A stretch of 55,488 nt of DNA from Lingula anatina. Lineage: Eukaryota > Brachiopoda > Lingulata > Lingulida > Lingulidae. The notes under the pieces were generated by a model. The model was not told the origin of the DNA. It ran no database searches and saw only the letters and a program-made list of their open reading frames with translations. Shown here one piece after another: positions 50,756 through 55,488 of the stretch (positions are counted from its first letter, which is position 1; every line of letters begins with the position of its first letter). The stretch is from positions 1-55,488 of the forward strand of contig NW_019773687.1 in the NCBI RefSeq assembly GCF_001039355.2. Reading direction: 5' to 3'. The translations under genes and the position numbers were made by a program.

Positions 50756-51630
50756 TACCATGGCCCATAGGAGCCTACGCGTGCGTCTTTTAGACGCCCC
50801 TTTACATGCGAAAACGACAAGGCCTATGCCGAGTTCATCTTTTACTACAGAGATTTGAGAGCCGAAAATGACATGGCTGTGTCTCTTTCGCCACTTACTG
50901 AACTCCAGAGATGCGAGATTGACACGACCCATGTCGCGTTTGTCTCTCAAAAGACACTGTTATAAAACATGAAATAGGCATTACGTGTGATTTTAGCAGC
51001 TGAATAAGTAGACCCTTATAAACGAAGTTGACGTGACCTTAGAGTCATGTCGCTTTCAACTTTTACAAACCTCCAACAAAATCTATCTCCACACAGACGC
51101 GCGCGACATGTACTATTGGACATGGGTCAGTTGAAAGCGACATTAACCTAAATGGCTCCTGTTACTTTCAGCCAACTCTTATATGTCAAATCCAATTAAT
51201 TTGAAACAGTGTTGTGCTGTCCCAAAACATTTTTTTCATTTTAATCCCATCATAATTTAGTGCTATCTTGATAACAGTGTAGCTAATTGCTTGTAATAAT
51301 TATATGGCCTCATATTTTTATTTTCAAGGATTCAAATATAAAGGGTTTTAAGACGGTCCTTCTGTTTCAAATTAATTGGCTGAAAGTAACATGAGCCATT
51401 TAGGTTAATGTCGCTTTCAACTGACCCAGTGTCTTTTGAGAGACAAACGCGACATGGGTCGTGTCAATCTCGCATCTCTGGAGTTCAGTTAGTGGCGAAA
51501 GAGACACAGCCATGCCATTTTCGGCTCTCAAAGCTCTGTAGTAAAAGACGAACTCGGCATAGGCCTTGTCGTTTTCGCATGTAAAGGGGCGTCTAAAAGA
51601 CGCACGCGTAGGCTCCTATGGGCCATGGTA
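50756..51630. mobile_element. 875-bp foldback element with 204-bp inverted arms and 6-bp target duplication
   Basis: Left arm 50756-50959 (starts TACCATGGCCCATAGGAGCC) and right arm 51427-51630 are inverted copies with only a few differences. CAAACC is repeated on both sides (50750-50755 and 51631-51636). Block A has one CAAACC (41279-41284) and no insertion. Inside is a second inverted pair (GGGTCAGTTGAAAGCGACATTAA at about 51124 and its inverse near 51402-51426), so a smaller palindromic element may be nested within. No ORF of note. Confidence 0.9.
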
Positions 51631-52439
51631 CAAACCAAAAGTACAGGAGTGTGTTTCAATATATTCCGAAGGTTCACTAAGCCGAAGGTCTGCCATGCCC
51701 GAATTCAGTACAGTGGACTAATTAGTCCGCGGATCATATACGGCGACCCACTTAAAAGCTTGCCGTCTGATCCTCTAACGGGCACTGAATAGATTCCCCA
51801 CGGGGATTACACAACAAACATTCAAGTGGGTCGGTAATATTTGATCCGTAGACTAGATAGTCCGCTGTTGTGAACGCAGCCTGTGAGCGCATTCAGTACA
51901 GCGGACTAGCAGATCCGCAGATCAAATATGACAACCCACTAAAAAGCTTGCCGCTTAATTCCCGATTTGAAACTGAATAGATTCCCCACGGGGATTACGC
52001 AACAAAATTCAAGAGGGTTGGCCATATTTGATCCTCGGGTCTGTTAATCCGCTGTTCTGAATGCGTTCTTAGTCTGCTGTTTTTGAATGCCCTCTATGGC
52101 GAAAGTTCGCTGTTTAGAAATAATTGTACATTTACAGATGGAGCGCAAAGATACAGACAAAATACAGTAAACAAATGCCTAATGGTTTCTAATGTGGTAA
52201 AAGTCGAAGCGTTCTTGGCGAAATGTAGCATTTGGTATTCTTATTGCACTACTGCATTACTACAACAAAGCATAGGTGGGTGAATAACACATTATATCGT
52301 GCTATAAATTAGTCCTATAATTCTTAGTTGTTGCCATAAGGAACTACTCATACGCGAAATCTGGGCAGATTGCAAAAAAAATCAAATATGCAAGAGCCTT
52401 CTTAATATGTTTCTTTGACACGAAGGTGTCTAATGTGCA

Positions 52440-52645
52440 CTTGCTCGCCCCAATTACGCAACTGATTTTTCGGCACATACTGTATGCGAGCGCCTCCTAA
52501 ATATGTATCTTTGACACGAAGGTATAGTGCTCACCCCAATTACGCAACTGATTTTTCGGCACATACTGTATGCGAGCGCCTCCTAAATATGTATCTTTGA
52601 CACGAAGGTATAGTGCTCGCCCCAATTACGCAACTGATTTTTCGC
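52440..52645. repeat. Direct tandem repeat, about 90 bp, two to three copies
   Basis: TGCGAGCGCCTCCTAAATATG...CACGAAGGTATAGTGCTC(A/G)CCCCAATTACGCAACTGATTTTTCG is present twice in full and once more diverged. Block A has a single version at 41813-41882. Confidence 0.8.
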
Positions 52646-53233
52646 CACATAACGCTGACCCCGTAGTACAGTACGCTATATAGGTTGCTGCTGACCCCTC
52701 GCATTCCATCTCTTTCCATATGTACTGACAAGATGTACACTCATGATAATATGTGCAAGAGGGAACTTCATGTCTAGACTTTCTTCGCGTACATTTATTG
52801 AGCATTCCTATTTATATAGAAAATGAAGCTGGATTGTAACGGCTCTGAAAACGACCGAAATTATATTCACCTACCCTGTTATCAACTATCCCGGTCCGCT
52901 AATACATGTAGATCAAACTGACGCTAACAGATCACGTGACAACCGATATAACGCACATCGATCACTATGTACTCGGTTTAACCTGCGTGTCCATGCATCT
53001 CCTGCACTGTCTGCTTGACACATTATGTAATATATTCTCACTTGACCTCTAAGGGGCTGTTCACAATAAGTTAGGTCGCAATAGCTAGTGTGGACTAAGA
53101 TTGCGTTCCCACCTTATCGTACTAGCAAGATAGATCTATCTCAGCGGGAGAACTACAGAGAAACTAGTGATTATACAAGTACAAGGAAACAAGAGGAGAC
53201 GTGTTACTTCAGACGGCTTTTTAGGAATTATTA

Positions 53234-53494
53234 TAGACCATTCCCAGACCCTATCGTACCAACAGTACGTGGATCGATCTATCTCCGAGGGGATTCTCGC
53301 CATATTGCAATCAACTCAAGCGGCTTAGATGTCTGTCACGCCTACTGAAGCTGCTAAGGGTTAATTAATCATCGTTTAGCAGCTTTGGTAGGCGTGCAAG
53401 ACATATAAGCCGATTAAGCTGAAAGCAATTTGGCGAGAAACGCCTCGGAGATGGATCGATTCTGTTAGATCGATCTAGTTAGGGAATCTAGTAT
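53234..53494. mobile_element. MITE of the ATTCCCA...GATCGATC family in block B
   Basis: Left TAGACCATTCCCAGACCCTA with GGATCGATCTATC; right GTTAGATCGATCTAG, GGGAATCTAGTA. The matching site in block A (about 44217-44226, GATTATTAGATCC) lacks it; here the flank reads ATTATTA...TAAGATCC, suggesting a TA-type target duplication. Confidence 0.78.
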
Positions 53495-54039
53495 AAGATC
53501 CTGGTTAAGTCTCTCCAGATTACTATTATAACACGGTAGTGTTACAAATTTTAGTAAGAACTTAATTTAAGTTTTAAAAACATTTAAAATTCATTAGTTA
53601 CAATAAGATTGCAAAAACAACATAAGTCTCATTAGACGTTCAAGCACTGACCAAACATAATAACCTTCCGATCTCAGGCCAGCGAATGAGTGCCGTAATT
53701 AATCACCTCTAGTGGTCGGCAAACGCGTCAATTAAATTGCAAGCAGAGGACAGAGCAACAGCAGATATATATAGAAAGATTTAATTGATTATCTCTTGGT
53801 GTCATGTATTAGTATTTAATAAGCACTTCGCTAGTTCAGGAAAATGACCAGTTCCGGTTCGGTCAAAATTAAATATTAAGAATCAAAGAACCGGGCAAAT
53901 CACACTATTTAAATCGAAGGTCTAGAATCAGTATTTCTAATAATTAGGTAAATGTTGAATCAAAAATGTCCATCCTTGACGTGAGATGTGAACCACCTGT
54001 CGCCCTAATTTTGTTATAAAAATGCAGCATTTTGCCGCA

Positions 54040-54105
54040 TTCGGAGTGTTCGGCAAGTGTTCGGCAAGTGTCCGGCAAGTGTTCGGTAAATGTTCTGCGA
54101 GTCGG
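54040..54105. repeat. 11-bp tandem repeat GTGTTCGGCAA, about five copies
   Basis: GTGTTCGGCAA, GTGTTCGGCAA, GTGTCCGGCAA, GTGTTCGGTAA and ATGTTCTGCGA in a row. The ORF read across it on the minus strand (AEHLPNT repeats) is a by-product. Confidence 0.85.
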
Positions 54106-55354
54106 GAAAGTAGTAGCATAGGAAGGAGTAACTGAGGGAGAGACGTTCTGGTCACATCTTCAACTTGATGTAGTCCGTGTGCGCAGAATAAAATTCCTTT
54201 TAGAGGAAAAAGAGAGTTGTTTATAACTTTACAGTGACGCGCTTTTATCACACGTAAAAGCCCCCGTCACACTATCTTTACGCCCATCACCAGCACATTT
54301 AATCCCAAACACCTTGTTGGATTTTATTAAATGGTGTTTTGTCCTTCACATTTAGAAGGATACTTCTCGGGGTGATTATTGGTGTTAACATAGTACTATA
54401 TAAATTTAGTTGAGATGATTTATGATAGAAGGAGAAGCCGTCTAGAATGTATATTATAATGTACAAAGTCATGATATACAATGGCGGATCGAGGATTAAT
54501 TGAAAGGGGGGTTCGCGGATGCGAAGCCGACCTTACCCCCCCCCCTTTCATAGATATTAGGTATCTTGTAAATAAATCTTTTTAACACATGCAAAATAAT
54601 GAAGGTAACGTATACCCAGCTTACCCAGATAACAGGGTTATATATTGGTAAGACCATCAACAAGTGTTAAGAGAACGTTATTCTAACGTTCTACACTGCC
54701 ACTGTCATCATCATTGATCCATGGCCAGCAAGTTCTATTAACGTATATAAATTTTGATAAAATTTACAAATTATACATTTTTGTTAATTTTGACAAAAAC
54801 ACATGAACAAAGGATTTCATATTTTGCATTTTGCACAACTTTAATCATCACATCTAGTATTAAAACGTTCTAACAATTTTATAAAAAATAAAAAGATATG
54901 TGTCGCTTATATTTACCAATATAGCAAGCAGTAATCACGTCATACATGTACGCTCTCGGTATAACGTTGGGCATCAAGCCTGCGTCACGCTGTCTTAACT
55001 ATACCTAGTGGCTGATTACAAATTGGGGTTGGGGTTAGTCGGTGACTAGAGGGATGAGGATTTTAGAACTCTCGGGCAAGTCGGTACCTACTCGAAATTA
55101 CCAATCGACATGATGAAAAGCTTTAAAAAACTATAAAAATAGACTTCAATTTATGTAATAAGATTTATCAAAATTATTTAAAAAATGTTTTCAAGTAATC
55201 CTGATAGTTGATTGGCATTTGTGACAAATAAATGGATTGTTTTAACTTCATTTTAGAAAATTCATTCTAATTAATTGCTTACAAGGTCAGCTAACACAGG
55301 AGTAGTCATATGATAGACAAGTTAGGTTTAGTGGAGAAAAGCCACTCAATCTGT

Positions 55355-55488
55355 GAGATGACAGGTGGGGCGATTCCATTCCATTCCATTAGAGGGTTGG
55401 CAGGTGGGGAAAGTCCATTGCATTCATAAGGGGTGGAAGGTGGGGCGAGTCCATTGCATTAGAAGGGGTGACAGGAGGGGCGGGTCCA
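55355..55488. repeat. Minisatellite, about 43-bp period, running off the window end
   Basis: Units of (G)ACAGGTGGGGCGA(G/T)TCCATTGCATT(C)A(T/G)AAGGGGT, at least three, the first with an expanded CCATT run. It continues past 55488, so its length is unknown. Confidence 0.8.

Larger units (their letters stand above)
46380..54440. repeat. Tandem segmental duplication, block B (carries METTL27-like copy B)
   Basis: Counterpart of 37660-44440 in the same orientation. It carries three insertions absent from block A: a TTAA MITE (49740-50105), an 875-bp foldback element (50756-51630) and a GATCGATC-family MITE (53234-53494). It also carries an expanded, partly tandem copy of the 41330-41540 inverted motif region (51650-52080). 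Confidence 0.75.
50463..55488. other. 5' side of METTL27-like B to the window end: no gene
   Basis: Repeat-rich stretch with the foldback element, the 41330-like inverted motifs, a 38-bp scale direct repeat at about 52440-52640 (TATGTATCTTTGACACGAAGG and CAATTACGCAACTGATTTTTC, three partial copies), a MITE, an 11-bp tandem repeat and the terminal minisatellite. A poly-T run (50471-50495) lies just upstream of the METTL27-like B start codon. Confidence 0.5.

Noticed and set aside
53937-54251. A 104-aa minus-strand ORF with LAEHLPNT repeats
   Set aside because: The repeats come from an 11-bp tandem repeat, with no start context or splice structure to support a gene.
1-55488. CRISPR arrays, operons, ribosome binding sites, origins
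   Set aside because: The window is eukaryotic genomic DNA with spliceosomal introns. No direct-repeat/spacer arrays of CRISPR type were seen; the tandem repeats present are microsatellites, minisatellites or element parts.

Overview
This is animal nuclear DNA, probably from a marine invertebrate. It is AT-rich, its genes are split by GT-AG introns, and it holds many short inverted-repeat elements and microsatellites. The gene families fit a protostome or basal deuterostome; the species cannot be named from sequence alone. Single N characters at 17408, 23935 and 44765 mark gaps or joins in a draft assembly. All exon calls were made by eye from splice signals, phase continuity and remembered family motifs.

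Layout. (1) 109-11419, minus: a seven-exon USB1 (U6 snRNA 3'-end exonuclease) gene. Its 7.8-kb first intron holds a single-exon TatD/TATDN2-like ORF (5032-6597, same strand) whose metal-binding residues are mostly replaced, a decayed hAT/ZMYM-type transposase and several small elements. (2) 11420-14765: divergent intergenic region with one MITE. (3) 14766-30759, plus: a nine-exon gene, about 1656 aa, with an acidic N-terminus, a C2-like domain resembling that of Jouberin/AHI1, and a MEP-1-type array of ten zinc fingers, with a 22-copy nonapeptide repeat between finger clusters. Inside it, 21839-23934 and 26008-28102 are near-identical, separated by an N and a hAT transposon fragment. The boundaries look like two alleles placed in tandem by the assembler, one carrying a hAT insertion, so the apparent zinc-finger/transposase fusion ORF is probably not real. 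(4) 30760-38179: gene-free, with a MITE, long G runs and a tandem array of tRNA-like units, one interrupted by a TTAA-flanked MITE. (5) 38180-41013 and 46927-50462, both minus: two intact five-exon METTL27-like methyltransferase genes of 218 aa (about 94% identical by eye) inside a larger diverged tandem duplication (roughly 37.7-44.4 kb and 46.4-54.4 kb). Comparing the two blocks reveals empty and filled sites for a piggyBac-like MITE, an 875-bp foldback element and a third MITE. A decayed Tc1/mariner transposase lies at 42.3-42.8 kb. (6) 50463-55488: no gene; foldback element, MITEs, short tandem repeats and a minisatellite running off the window end.

The genes are housekeeping or chromatin functions with no operon-like link: RNA processing (USB1), chromatin repression (MEP-1 family) and a predicted small-molecule methyltransferase pair. 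The most unusual points are the C2 plus MEP-1 architecture, the likely catalytically dead TatD protein nested in USB1, and the record of insertions in the duplicated METTL27 block.
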